Assembly (NCBI GenBank): GCA_963790585.1 | Contig: CAWBOY010000001.1 | Coordinates: 1 to 64,000 of the forward strand | DNA length: 64,000 nucleotides | Source: CAWBOY01 sp963790585 | GTDB lineage: Bacteria > Planctomycetota > Planctomycetia > Gemmatales > Gemmataceae | Direction of reading: 5' to 3' | Shown here: positions 24,267 to 33,305 of the stretch, in pieces | Layout: each line of letters opens with the position of its first letter | Position numbering within the stretch: position 1 is the stretch's first letter | The notes under the pieces: generated by a model | Database searches by the model: none | Told to the model about the DNA's origin: nothing | Seen by the model: the letters and a program-made list of their open reading frames with translations, nothing else | Made by a program: the position numbers and the translations under genes

Positions 24267-24710
24267 TCAAGGTTTAAGTAGGTCGTCGAGGATCACCACA
24301 GGTATAGTCCCCATACTTCGGAAGCTGACATCGTTGGTGATGAAGAGTGCGCAGGCAGCCATCTCGGCTGTCGCTAGATGCAAGGAGTCTGGAGACTTGA
24401 GCTTGGTTGTCGAACGCAGACGAGCCGCCGCACGCAGGATCGTTTGCGTGATTGGCAAAAGGCGCAAATCCGTGCCGAAAAGAGCATGTTCATAAATCAT
24501 TTCTAAAATTGTATCGCGCCGTTTGTAAGGTCCGACAAGTGCCTCCATTAACGTCAGTTCGCTGCTGACGACCTCAAGAGTCTGTGCCTGGGCGGCCTGC
24601 CACAAAGGGTCGAGCAATGGGCCATAGATCGGATGTTTCTCGACGGTGTAGATAATCGGGTTCGCGTCGAGGTAAACGAGGCCGGTAGCGGGCAAGGTCA
24701 GCGATCCCAC
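24267..24710 (-). CDS. vapC: PIN-domain toxin (VapC-like ribonuclease)
   Basis: 147 residues. PIN acidic residues are visible: VYLDANPIIY (first Asp), SELTLMEAL (Glu), LKSPDSLHLATA (Asp) and FITNDVSFRSM (Asp). The start overlaps the upstream antitoxin by 13 bases, typical for toxin-antitoxin pairs. The expected activity is Mg-dependent RNA cleavage, inhibited by the antitoxin. Confidence 0.88.
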   Translation of the reverse strand: MGSLTLPATGLVYLDANPIIYTVEKHPIYGPLLDPLWQAAQAQTLEVVSSELTLMEALVGPYKRRDTILEMIYEHALFGTDLRLLPITQTILRAAARLRSTTKLKSPDSLHLATAEMAACALFITNDVSFRSMGTIPVVILDDLLKP

Positions 24711-25066
24711 GCTTCTTTCTCCTCGCGCAAGTGCTGCTCGTAATCTTGCCAGCTATCAAAAGCTCGCGGTCCTGGCGGCAGGTCCTTCAGAAACTCCAAC
24801 ATCGAAATTCGACGAGTGTTCCCCTGATCCGACGTAATTGAGGCTGGCGTTTGTTCCAGACATTCGCGGCGGAGGCGAGCCGGTTCGTCCCGAAACTCTC
24901 GCTCCATCGGATCATTCGAATCCATGTGCCCGGAGAAATTTAGGAGCGGATTTGTGTTCGGCACTACATCCGTCGCTAAACGAATTTCGACGCAGGTCCC
25001 TTCCGGCAACGGCGAACTGGGTACGACGACACCGTTGGTTACAACGCCTGAAACGATGGTAGTCAT
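24698..25066 (-). CDS. Antitoxin of the PIN toxin
   Basis: 122 residues. The N-terminal MTTIVSGVVTNGVVVPSSPL module is shared with the antitoxin at 21114-21554, while the C-terminal toxin-contacting part differs (MLEFLKDLPPGPRAFDSWQD..). The start at 25066 has GGAGACTTCC upstream. It precedes and overlaps vapC, so both are probably transcribed together under antitoxin control. Confidence 0.82.
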   Translation of the reverse strand: MTTIVSGVVTNGVVVPSSPLPEGTCVEIRLATDVVPNTNPLLNFSGHMDSNDPMEREFRDEPARLRRECLEQTPASITSDQGNTRRISMLEFLKDLPPGPRAFDSWQDYEQHLREEKEAWDR

Positions 25067-25281
25067 GGAAGTCTCCTTTCATCGCTCATTGTACCAAGCG
25101 GTTGTCACGCGAGACGTTACGAATGAACATCACCGCCGTCATGTCCGTCCATTAGATGCAGAGGTAAATAATTTGGACAAATAGACTCGTCTTTGTCGGA
25201 TACACGGCCGGACCGTCTGTAAGACGATCGCGCAGCGCGGAGCCCAAGATACAATTCGGTCGTGATCCCTCTATAAGTGCC
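25067..25281. other. Intergenic region upstream of the PIN toxin-antitoxin pair
   Basis: 215 bases between the antitoxin start and the 3' end of a membrane-protein gene. It should contain the toxin-antitoxin promoter. No repeat or short gene was recognised. Confidence 0.4.
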
Positions 25282-25878
25282 TCATTGCTCATGATTTCTT
25301 TCGCGAGCCCGCTTGTCTTCCCACTTCAAGATTGCGCAAAGGCTAGAGGTGAGTCCCGCCGGGGGAAAGATCAACGCGAACACGATCACAAATTGGACAA
25401 ACGGGCTAAACCACTCCGGTCCAACTCCCACCATTGCAACGTTAGCGACGACGCCGGCCAATGCCACACCTGAAGCATATCCAAGGCCGACCAAGTTTAG
25501 GCGGTCGGCGGCCAATATACATAGACCTGCAGTCACGACGACTGCTCCCACCAGGGCAGCGGACCATCCGAGCAATACCGGTCCGAGCGGAACGGCCGTC
25601 GCATGCAGCAAAAGACCGACCAGAAAGCTGATGCCGACGGCCAACGTAATTGCCCAGCGCGTGCGCCATCGGGAAACAATCGGCGCATCGGTTTGATCGG
25701 GTATTGTGGCAATCGTTGACTCCGGTGCCGAAGGACATAGCTCAGAACCCGACGGAGCTTCGCGGACCTTATGGCAACCGCAAACCGCTGTCGCCTGCAA
25801 CGACTGGTTCAACGCAATATCAACGCTCTTTCTTCGGCTCAACAAATTCCTTGACCCGAAGTTCGTAGATATCCCCAC
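25282..25878 (-). CDS. Small multi-pass membrane protein
   Basis: Up to 198 residues. Four transmembrane helices are visible from residue 74: WAITLAVGISFLVGLLLHA, VLLGWSAALVGAVVVTAGL, LGYASGVALAGVVANVAMVG and FVQFVIVFALIFPPAGLTS. The N-terminal segment with NQSLQATAVC overlaps the gene upstream and looks like a translated dispersed repeat, so the true start is uncertain. Family unknown. Confidence 0.55.
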   Translation of the reverse strand: MGISTNFGSRNLLSRRKSVDIALNQSLQATAVCGCHKVREAPSGSELCPSAPESTIATIPDQTDAPIVSRWRTRWAITLAVGISFLVGLLLHATAVPLGPVLLGWSAALVGAVVVTAGLCILAADRLNLVGLGYASGVALAGVVANVAMVGVGPEWFSPFVQFVIVFALIFPPAGLTSSLCAILKWEDKRARERNHEQ

Positions 25879-26263
25879 CCAGTTCTCCGGGCACGTACAC
25901 CCACAAGACTACCTTGTCTAGTTGGTCCCGGTCCGCCGTGAAGCCGACCACGACTCGACCCCGCTTCGACCGATCCTCCTGCAAACGCGCGGTCAGCGAC
26001 GTGTTGTCGCCGTCGCCCATCCTCAACTGGACGCCACGGAAGTCCTTCGAGCCGCCCCCCTCGGTGAAGCGCTTCAACGCGCCCGTGGTCCTGAGCTCCA
26101 GCTCGACCCTGACCTGTTTGGCACCAGCAGGCTCCGACCGGATTTCCATGCCCAATTCTTTTGCCTGCTCCTTGGAGACGGGCGCGATCCCCCAATCGGC
26201 GCGGCAGCGGTTGGGGGCGACGAGCAGAACGGCCAAGACTGCGATGCTGAATGCCATCTTCAT
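25820..26263 (-). CDS. Secreted hypothetical protein
   Basis: 147 residues from ATG 26263 (behind AAAGGAGTCACGCC). The signal peptide is FSIAVLAVLLVAPNRCRAD. The mature part is beta-rich (VRVELELRTTGALKRF; RVVVGFTADRDQLDKVVLWV). No family recognised. It ends inside the open frame that continues into the downstream membrane-protein gene, with unclear coupling. Confidence 0.65.
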   Translation of the reverse strand: MKMAFSIAVLAVLLVAPNRCRADWGIAPVSKEQAKELGMEIRSEPAGAKQVRVELELRTTGALKRFTEGGGSKDFRGVQLRMGDGDNTSLTARLQEDRSKRGRVVVGFTADRDQLDKVVLWVYVPGELGGDIYELRVKEFVEPKKER

Positions 26264-26468
26264 GGCGTGACTCCTTTTCAGGGTTACGAAGTCCGCGCAG
26301 CGGCACAATGCCGGTCATGCGCGGTCGATACACCTACTTAGACGATACTCAGCCAGTCCGTGCTTGCATTTTTGTCGGCGAACGTAGTAATACACCGGCC
26401 ACGGTCGGCCTGACGGACCGTTGTACCGTGCGGAACCGGTATGCGTCCCGTGCGCTCATGTCGATCTG

Positions 26469-26563
26469 GTGCCCCGTCCGGACTTAATTTACGGGTGGCA
26501 CAGACATTCCTGTCTGTGCAGCAAAAGGCACATTCGTCGGTTCCCGCACAGACAGGAATGTCT
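26469..26563. repeat. GGCACAGACATTCCTGTC inverted-repeat element (copy 2, truncated)
   Basis: The left arm and loop match 12943-13040 almost base for base; the right arm breaks after GGAATGTCTG and continues in unrelated GC-rich sequence. It shows the family is dispersed. Confidence 0.8.
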
Positions 26564-26614
26564 GAGCCGGAGCCCGCGGCGGTTCGCGCCGCGGCACTCC
26601 AATCAAAACGCTCC

Positions 26615-27295
26615 TTACCGTTTCGACGGCTTCTCGACGTTGGTCGTCTTACTGTGGCCTTCGCTAAATTCCTTTATCATGCCGCGGTTGAAGGCCGGAA
26701 TGTCGGCGGGCTTGCGGCTCGTCACCAGGCCATGATCGCAAACCATTTCGCTATCCACCCAATGGCCACCGGCATTGTCGATATCCGTCTTGAGCGAGGG
26801 CCAGGATGTTAGCTTTTTGCCACGGATCACGTTGGCCTCGACGAGCGTCCACGGGCCGTGGCAGATAGCCGCTACCGGCTTGCCCGCGTCGACGATCTGC
26901 TTGACGAACTGAACCGCCCGCGGAGTCATGCGCAGGGTATCCGGGTTCATAACCCCGCCGGGAAGAAGCAGCGCATCGAACTCCTCAGGCTTGGCCTCAT
27001 CTAATGTAAGATCAACTTTGAATTCATCCCCCCAGTTTTTCTCATTCCATGCTTTGATTTTGCCTTTCTTCAGCGACACGATAAAAGTCTTCGCTCCCGC
27101 ATCGTCGAGGGCCTTGCGCGGCTCGACAAGTTCCGCTTGTTCGAAGCCATCGGTCGCGAGAATCGCCACCTTTTTCCCCGCGATTTTGCTTTGTTGCTTG
27201 TCTTCAGCGTTGATTGCATTCAAGCAAACACACGACACAAGTAGGAACAGCGTGGCCGCACCAAAGTACGACCCACCCGCGATGTTGTGGTTCAT
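26615..27295 (-). CDS. DJ-1/PfpI family protein, exported
   Basis: About 226 residues from ATG 27295, with a signal peptide (YFGAATLFLLVSCVCLNAIN). The PfpI fold is indicated by VAILATDGFEQAELVEPRKA, the Glu-bearing elbow, and the nucleophile motif PVAAICHGPWTLVEA with Cys near 153. Such proteins act as proteases, glyoxalases or protein deglycases; the exact role is unresolved, and an envelope location is unusual. The gene is followed by a truncated palindromic repeat. Confidence 0.85.
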   Translation of the reverse strand: MNHNIAGGSYFGAATLFLLVSCVCLNAINAEDKQQSKIAGKKVAILATDGFEQAELVEPRKALDDAGAKTFIVSLKKGKIKAWNEKNWGDEFKVDLTLDEAKPEEFDALLLPGGVMNPDTLRMTPRAVQFVKQIVDAGKPVAAICHGPWTLVEANVIRGKKLTSWPSLKTDIDNAGGHWVDSEMVCDHGLVTSRKPADIPAFNRGMIKEFSEGHSKTTNVEKPSKR

Positions 27296-27581
27296 AGCTA
27301 TTACCCTTTCATCAGAAGTGTTTTCCAGAGCCAATACCAAAAACACGGCAAAAAGAATGCCAGCGGCATCAACATTGGCTCATGGAATGGGCTCAAAGGA
27401 AATGATTAATCCCGGGGGTGAGCAATCACGATCGCTCGGCCGCGCATCGGCTTGCCCACGCTCGAGAACCTCAAAAACAACGGAACTGCGGGAGCGCATC
27501 ACGCTGGCGTGCCTAGAGTAGTTGGCACTAAACTTGCTCTGGAAGGTATCTATCTATGAACCTTTCTCAACGAGGTGACTT

Positions 27582-28121
27582 ATGCGGGACAATTCAGCCG
27601 CGATTCTGGTCGGAATTTTCGACCACTATAATCAAGCAGCTGAGGCCATCAAGGATCTTTGGAAAGTCGGGTTTCCACAAGACCACATCGACATGGTCAC
27701 AGGCGCGGGTTATGGACCCGACCAGGCTACGACCGAGGCGGAAGCGGACAACGCCGCCGCCGACGGAGCCGTCGGTGGAGCGATCTCCGGCGCTGTCGTC
27801 GGCGCTGTCGCCGGCGCGATCGCCATGGTCGCCATGCCAGCGCTCGGGGCCATTACCGTCGGCGGCTTGCTGGCGAGCATGCTCGGTGGCGGCGCCTTTG
27901 GAGCCGCCGGGGGGACTTTTCTCGGGCCTTTTGTCGCGATGGGCCTATCCGAACGCGAAGCGCACCATTATTCCAAAGAACTCGAAGAAAACCGCACGTT
28001 GATTATCGTAAAAGAGCCGAGCCGACTCGATGAGGCTCGAACGATCCTCGAGCGACATGGCGGACGATTCCTCTCAGCAAAGATGGCTGAGCATTACGCC
28101 CATACGACCGCCGGAGTTTAG
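27582..28121 (+). CDS. Glycine-zipper stress protein (DUF1269/YflT-like)
   Basis: 179 residues; ATG 27582 follows GAGGTGACTT. The N-terminus SAAILVGIFDHYNQAAEAIK resembles general stress protein 17M. The centre is a glycine-zipper helical region (GGAISGAVVGAVAGAIAMVA and AFGAAGGTFLGPFVAMG), followed by a charged C-terminal domain (LIIVKEPSRLDEARTILER). A stress role is inferred from family resemblance. Confidence 0.75.
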   Translation: MRDNSAAILVGIFDHYNQAAEAIKDLWKVGFPQDHIDMVTGAGYGPDQATTEAEADNAAADGAVGGAISGAVVGAVAGAIAMVAMPALGAITVGGLLASMLGGGAFGAAGGTFLGPFVAMGLSEREAHHYSKELEENRTLIIVKEPSRLDEARTILERHGGRFLSAKMAEHYAHTTAGV

Positions 28122-28235
28122 AGCGGAACACGTCTTGGCGCTCATCAGCTCCAGGCGTGAGTGCGGGGTTCCGAATCGAAGAACCCCGCGCTCGTGCTTG
28201 GGGCTGTCGAGCAACCGCAATAATGAAAAGAGTCC

Positions 28236-28315
28236 TGGTCGGGGTCGGTACTCCGACCCCGGTGAAGCCCTTGCGGCACCAAAGCTCCGGGGTCGGAGCA
28301 CCGACCCCGGCCACG
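28236..28315. repeat. CGGGGTCGGTACTCCGACCC repeat (copy 2)
   Basis: Two palindromic arms in inverted order, GGGGTCGGTACTCCGACCCC and GGGGTCGGAGCACCGACCCC, separated by about 30 bases. It lies between convergent genes and may help terminate both. Confidence 0.85.
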
Positions 28316-28357
28316 GCAAGCGTTTGTGGGGGCTAATTTGAGATGTAGTGGAATTCG

Positions 28358-29200
28358 TTACAGTTTTCTGACTTTGGCCTGAATCGCCGCCGCCGTGCGC
28401 GGATTGGACAATAACTCCGCGAGCGTGCGGTTCATGAAGTTTTTCATCACTTGCATCGGCATGGTGACTTCCGTGACGCCCCGGCACTCCTTTTCCAGAT
28501 CTTTTTTCTTCGTTTTGAAATCCGCTTCGCTCAACTTGTTCGCCTTATCCAATAGATTCGTCGCCGCGTCGCGTACCTTTTCCTCGCTGGTCTTTTCCAA
28601 TCCGCCCACCAGCCAGGCCACATGGCCCGCGGTTTGGTCGCGATACTCCGTCCACTCCTTGCCGCGCCGCAAACGCGATTCGTCCAAGGCCTCCGTCAAT
28701 TTTTCGAGTGGATCCGGAAATTCGTCGGCAAATTGACTCAAATAAATGGCCACCTGTCGTGCCGTCAATTTGTTCAGAAGCTCGTCTGCCTTTTTCCGCG
28801 CAGCGTCTGTAAGGTCAACGTCGTCATCGATTTCGACTTTCTCGCCGTCGCGCAGGTCTTCGAGGTCCGACGTGACTTCGTTGATTTTGTCATCGTCCGC
28901 ATCGATGAACGCCTGGCGCAGATCCGCATATAGTTTGAGCATTTTTTCACTAACTTTGGGCGGTTTGCGGTCGGGCATTTTCTCCGCCGTCTCCTTGACC
29001 AACTTTGCTATCAATTCAATTTGAGGCGGCGTGACGCGCAGATCGTGAAGCACCTGGAGCGCGCTGATCTCCATGCTCAAGGCGATTATGTTGCTGTCCT
29101 CGATAACGACATTCCGCTCCTTTGCGGGCGTACCCCTTGCGACCAGGACGAGGCCGAGTAGACCGGCAGATAGCACGAAAAGTGTCGAGAACCTGTTCAT
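28358..29200 (-). CDS. Secreted hypothetical helical protein
   Basis: 280 residues with a signal peptide (LFVLSAGLLGLVLVARGTPA). The mature part is helical and charged, with Lys/Asp/Glu-rich segments (AIYLSQFADEFPDPLEKLTE). Similar proteins without known function occur widely in planctomycetes; no motif supports an activity. Confidence 0.68.
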   Translation of the reverse strand: MNRFSTLFVLSAGLLGLVLVARGTPAKERNVVIEDSNIIALSMEISALQVLHDLRVTPPQIELIAKLVKETAEKMPDRKPPKVSEKMLKLYADLRQAFIDADDDKINEVTSDLEDLRDGEKVEIDDDVDLTDAARKKADELLNKLTARQVAIYLSQFADEFPDPLEKLTEALDESRLRRGKEWTEYRDQTAGHVAWLVGGLEKTSEEKVRDAATNLLDKANKLSEADFKTKKKDLEKECRGVTEVTMPMQVMKNFMNRTLAELLSNPRTAAAIQAKVRKL

Positions 29201-29421
29201 GGCCGCGGGATCCTCTCGAAAGAATAAGCGGGCAACGATAGCGTCATGCTGCCTTCATCGTAACTCAGCATACCACGATGGCAAGACGAGAGCGGTTGAC
29301 GGTCCGAGCCCGGATTCTTTGAATACATAGCGTTCGAGTGAGAGTTGATTCGCGAGCGCCTGAGCGCGAGCGACGGGTTCGGTGACGTCTTCGAGAATTC
29401 ACCCCTAATTTGAGGGATAAC

Positions 29422-30366
29422 GTGATTCGATCTTTTCACAAGCTCAGTCAGCAAGAGCTTCTCGCGTTGGCGATCTCGCTTGAAGAGGAAGACGCACGCA
29501 TCTTCGCCGATTTCGCCGACGGTCTCAAAGCGACCTTTCCCGTGCAAGCCGAGCAGTTCCGGCAGCTGCGGATGGAAGAAGACAACCATCGGCATCGGTT
29601 GATCGAGCTTTATCGTGAAAAGTTCGGCGAGCATATCCCGCTGATCCGTCGCCAGGACGTCAAGGGTTTTGTGCGCCGGCAACCGATTTGGCTTGCCATG
29701 CCGCTCGGTCTCGAGGCGGCGCGGAAACAAGCAGCCCTCATGGAGATCGAGACGCGCCGTTTCTACGAGGCTGCCGTCAAGCGCTCAACCGATGCGAGTA
29801 TACGCCAAATGCTCGGCGACTTAGCCGAAGAGGAACGCAAGCACGAGGCTACCGCGGAGACAATGGGCCAGAATGTCGAGCATGACGAAGCCGACGCCCA
29901 TAAGAGGCTGTTCGTTCTGCAAGTCATCCAGCCTGGACTGGCCGGCCTGATGGACGGCTCGGTATCAACCCTCGCCCCATTGTTCGCGGCGGCATTTGCC
30001 ACGACAAATAGCAGCGAAACTTTCCGCATCGGTTTGGCGGCGAGCATAGGCGCTGGCATAAGCATGGGCTTCGCCGAGGCCTTATCAGACGATGGCAGTT
30101 TGACCGGACGAGGCCGACCCTGGGTCCGTGGCGCGATCTGTGGCCTAATGACCGCTCTCGGCGGCCTGGGCCACACGATGCCCTATTTGATTCCGGACTA
30201 TAAGGTCGCGACGTGGATCGCGGTCTTTGTAGTGATGATCGAGCTTGGAATTATCGCTTGGATACGCCATCGCTACATGGAGTCATCCTGGTGGGCTGCG
30301 CTTTTCCAGGTCGTTATCGGTGGGTTGTTAGTGTTCCTGGCAGGTATTTTTATCGGGAGCGCATAA
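29422..30366 (+). CDS. mbfA: Membrane-bound ferritin-VIT iron exporter (MbfA-type)
   Basis: About 314 residues; GTG 29422 is preceded by GAGGG at 5-base spacing; TTG 29410 is the alternative. The N-terminal ferritin-like (erythrin) domain has the diiron ligands in SLEEEDARIF, MEEDNHRH, MEIETRRFY and EEERKHE. The C-terminal VIT1/CCC1 domain begins at GLAGLMDGSVSTLAP and includes GISMGFAEALSD, with about five transmembrane helices. The family exports iron and protects against peroxide. No Fur or Irr site was recognised. Confidence 0.9.
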   Translation: MIRSFHKLSQQELLALAISLEEEDARIFADFADGLKATFPVQAEQFRQLRMEEDNHRHRLIELYREKFGEHIPLIRRQDVKGFVRRQPIWLAMPLGLEAARKQAALMEIETRRFYEAAVKRSTDASIRQMLGDLAEEERKHEATAETMGQNVEHDEADAHKRLFVLQVIQPGLAGLMDGSVSTLAPLFAAAFATTNSSETFRIGLAASIGAGISMGFAEALSDDGSLTGRGRPWVRGAICGLMTALGGLGHTMPYLIPDYKVATWIAVFVVMIELGIIAWIRHRYMESSWWAALFQVVIGGLLVFLAGIFIGSA

Positions 30367-30443
30367 GAAGACGCAACCCCCTAAATATAAAGAGGTTGTG
30401 CAGTCGCTGGCATCCGGTGCCATCAGTGTACAAAGTGCCAGTA

Positions 30444-30517
<74 letters not shown>

Positions 30518-30623
30518 AATGTCGAACAGGGTTTCTATTCAACGCGCGATGGGATTAGTGTAGCAGACGGGCCGACAGGTACAAGGTCGCTCGTTTGGCC
30601 ACAATACCGCTCGGCTTTGGGTC

Positions 30624-30659
30624 GGGTGCCATGCTCTCGTACTCGAAAGCATGGCACCC
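30624..30659. repeat. Palindrome GGGTGCCATGCT
   Basis: 12-base arms (30624-30635 and 30648-30659) with a 12-base loop. It sits downstream of the SWIM gene on the minus strand and could terminate it. One copy in the window. Confidence 0.8.
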
Positions 30660-30699
30660 ACCATTCTGCCCTGGGACGGACAGTTTTGGGTTTAGCAGA

Positions 30700-31017
30700 T
30701 CAAGCAACACGCTGCCAGCCGGGCGCGTAGGTTGGGCACTTCGCGTCGCGCTCATCGAGCTTGGGCAGCTCGCCCTTCGCTCGCAGATCGAGCAATGCCT
30801 TGATATGCTTGCAATGCCCATGACGGTAATGGCCCAAGCACTCGCACGAGTGCCGGTTTTCATCGAAACCGTCAAGGAGAACATCGTAAACCGTGGCTCC
30901 GGTTCGGTTTTCTGAGACGTGAAACGCGCTCGAGCCGAACTCACACCGAATGGCCTCGATACGATAAAGCGCCGACTTTCGCGGCGTGGCGATATTAATG
31001 GCTAATGTTGCTGCCAT
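30700..31017 (-). CDS. Small SWIM zinc-finger protein
   Basis: 105 residues. The SWIM motif is HSCECLGHYRHGHCKHI (C-x-C..C-x-H), near residues 56-72, after a beta-rich half (GATVYDVLLDGFDENR). Small SWIM proteins bind zinc and usually DNA or protein; the partner here is unknown. It is located between tRNA-Arg and glnA. Confidence 0.78.
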   Translation of the reverse strand: MAATLAINIATPRKSALYRIEAIRCEFGSSAFHVSENRTGATVYDVLLDGFDENRHSCECLGHYRHGHCKHIKALLDLRAKGELPKLDERDAKCPTYAPGWQRVA

Positions 31018-31181
31018 TGCTGTTTCTCCCCGCGGAGAAGGTAGATATTTTCACCCGATGAACATGCTTATCTATACACATATATACTACCAGCAACGCG
31101 CTATTTTTTCTAGCTCAGTCGGGGGTAAATATTGCCTCATTTCGGGCCATTTCGTTGTCGGTTCTCACCTCCATCCCAATT
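31018..31181. other. Intergenic region between glnA and the SWIM gene
   Basis: 164 bases of AT-rich sequence, with TATACACATATATAC near 31074-31089. It should hold the SWIM-gene promoter. No gene is seen. Confidence 0.4.
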
Positions 31182-32592
31182 TCACACATCATAATACAAC
31201 GCAAACTCATACGGATGCGGCCTGAGCCGAATCTCCTCGATCTCCTTCTCGCGCTTGTACCAAATCCACGTACTTATCACATCATCCGTAAACACGTCGC
31301 CCTGCAGCAAAAACTCTTGATCTCGCTCCAGGTTGCGCAACGACTCCTCAAGCGACGCTGGCGTCTTCGGCACCTTTTTCAATTCCTCGGGTTCCAGATC
31401 GTAAATATCCTTATCCAGAGGCTCGCCGGGCAGCGTCTTGTTCTTGACGCCGTCGAGCATCGCCATCAGCATCGCGGAAAACGCGAGGTAGGGGTTGCTC
31501 GCGCCATCGGGAATGCGAAATTCCAGGCGTTTCGCGCCAGTGGGGTGAATAAACGGGAATGCGAATCGCGGCTGAGCGATTGCGGCGGCTGTAGGCAAGA
31601 TTGATCGGAGCCTCGTAGCCTGGCACCAGTCGCTTATAACTATTCGTCGTCGGATTCGTGATGGCGCACAACGCGGGAGCATGGCGCAACAGGCCGCCGA
31701 TGGCGTAAAGGGCCGTATCCGACAGGCCGGCGTAGCTCGACCCCGCGAAGAGGTTTTTGGCGTCTTTCCACAGCGAAACATGGACGTGCATGCCGCTGCC
31801 ATTGTCGAGAAAGAGCGGCTTTGGCATGAAGGTCGCGGTCATGTTGTGGCGGTGGGCCACATTTTTGACGATGTATTTATACTTCAAAACATTGTCGGCC
31901 ATCTCGACGAGCGGGGCATACTGCATATCGATCTCGCCCTGGCCGCCGGTGGCTGACTCGTGATGATGGCTCTCGATCTTCAAACCACATTCGACCATCA
32001 AGAGCATCATTTCGTCGCGCAGGTCATGCGACGAGTCGGACGGCGGGCAGGGAAAATAGCCTTCCTTATAACGCAGCTTGTAGCCGAGGTTCGGCGACTC
32101 GACCCGGCCCGTGTTCCAGGCCCCCTCGACGCTATCGACGAAGTAATATCCCGAATGTTGGTTTTGATCGTAGCGAACGTCATTGAACAGGAAAAATTCC
32201 AGCTCCGGCCCGAAATTGGCAACGTCGGCAATGCCGGTCGAGTGCATGTAATTGACGGCCTTGCGCGCCACATTGCGCGGATCACGCGTGTAATCTTCCT
32301 TGGTGAGCGGATCTTGGATATTGCAGAGAAGCGTGAGCGTTTTATTGCGACAAAAGGGATCGATAAATGCTGTGTCCGCTACCGGCAGGACCAGCATGTC
32401 CGATTCGTTGATGGCGACCCAGCCGCGGATGTTGGAGCCGTCGATCCCTTTGCCTTCCTCGAACATCTGTTCGGTCAGGGCGTCGGCGGGGATCGTGACA
32501 TGATGCCAAAGGCCGGGGAAATCCATGAAACGCAGGTCGACGGCGCGAACTTCCTGTTCGCGGATGAGGGCGAGCACCTGTTGCGACGTCAC
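31182..32592 (-). pseudogene. glnA: Glutamine synthetase type I, apparent frameshift
   Basis: The likely start is GTG 32592, preceded by GGGAGG. Family landmarks are in order: FPGLWHHVTIP, EEGKGIDGSNIRGW, the metal-site NFGPELEFFLF, SHHHESATGGQGEIDMQYAP, ATFMPKPLFLDNGSGMHVHV and NPTTNSYKRLVPGYEAPINL, followed by SRRNRSAAIRIPVYSP. The frame then breaks at about 31547; the second frame continues TGAKRLEFRIPDGASNPYLA to the stop at 31182. One base removed from CCCC (or a lost CG/GC pair) restores it. Glutamine synthetase is normally essential for ammonium assimilation, so a sequencing error is the better explanation. A small gene lies immediately upstream on the same strand. Confidence 0.93.
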
Positions 32593-32617
32593 GTTGCGGA
32601 ACCTCCCTGCGCGGAAA

Positions 32618-33064
32618 TCAGTGTTCAGGGGCGGCGGCGGGGACTTGCAGGCCAAACCAATCGAGGTCGATATCCTCGCCCTTCTCTTGCTCGCCGAGTC
32701 CGCCGCGTTCCAGGCCCAGGCGAACGAAGCCCCAGAGGCTCACTGGTTCGCCGGCATGATCGTAGCCGTCGGCGTCGGTGTCGCCTTCGACGAGCCAGCG
32801 CCAGGTGCGCCGTTCGCTGCCCGTCTCGGCTTCCTCCTGCCAACCCTTGAGCACGCGGGCGACCGCCTGCAAAGCCGCCCGGCTCGTCTTCGGATCGCTC
32901 AGATGGACCCGCATCTCGTCGCCATTCTGTTCAAACTCGACGCGCGGCAACGCGCGCACAACGTCGAACAAACGATGTTCCAAGGTGCTGGCGCGCCAGG
33001 GGGACCAAAGGTAAAACGTAACGCGCGGCGTTTCAAAAGCCAGCCCGTGGAAGTCGAAACGCAT
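32618..33064 (-). CDS. Hypothetical protein in operon with glnA
   Basis: 148 residues, 25 bases upstream of the glnA start and in the same orientation, so probably co-transcribed. Sequence features: ETPRVTFYLWSPWRASTLEH at the N-terminus and an acidic tail (EQEKGEDIDLDWFGLQVP). No family recognised; no transmembrane helix. Confidence 0.62.
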   Translation of the reverse strand: MRFDFHGLAFETPRVTFYLWSPWRASTLEHRLFDVVRALPRVEFEQNGDEMRVHLSDPKTSRAALQAVARVLKGWQEEAETGSERRTWRWLVEGDTDADGYDHAGEPVSLWGFVRLGLERGGLGEQEKGEDIDLDWFGLQVPAAAPEH

Positions 33065-33214
33065 TCCTCGCCCTCTCCGTTATTCAAGTCGCTGAGGATC
33101 GAAGCAAATACTATGGTATCGCCGATGAAGGAGCGATGAAAGGCAAAGGAAGCGAAAAGAGACAAGCGCTGACGCCGCAGCGCCGGCAGAAATGGAACTG
33201 CATGCACGTTAATT

Positions 33215-33278
33215 TATATAGCCGCAGGCTTGCCGGCGGTTTATCCTAGGGCACCCCCGGCAAGCCGGCGGCTATATA
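33215..33278. repeat. Palindromic repeat, TATATAGCC family (copy 2)
   Basis: TATATAGCCGC..GCCGGCGG and complement GGCGGCTATATA with a loop of about 20 bases. It lies between two divergent genes, so it is not simply a terminator. Confidence 0.88.
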
Positions 33279-33305
33279 ACGTCGTTCTTGTCTCCCGAGG
33301 TCTTC

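Noticed and set aside
31960..32850. 296-codon plus-strand frame opposite glnA
   Set aside because: Antisense to glutamine synthetase motifs; no recognisable domain.
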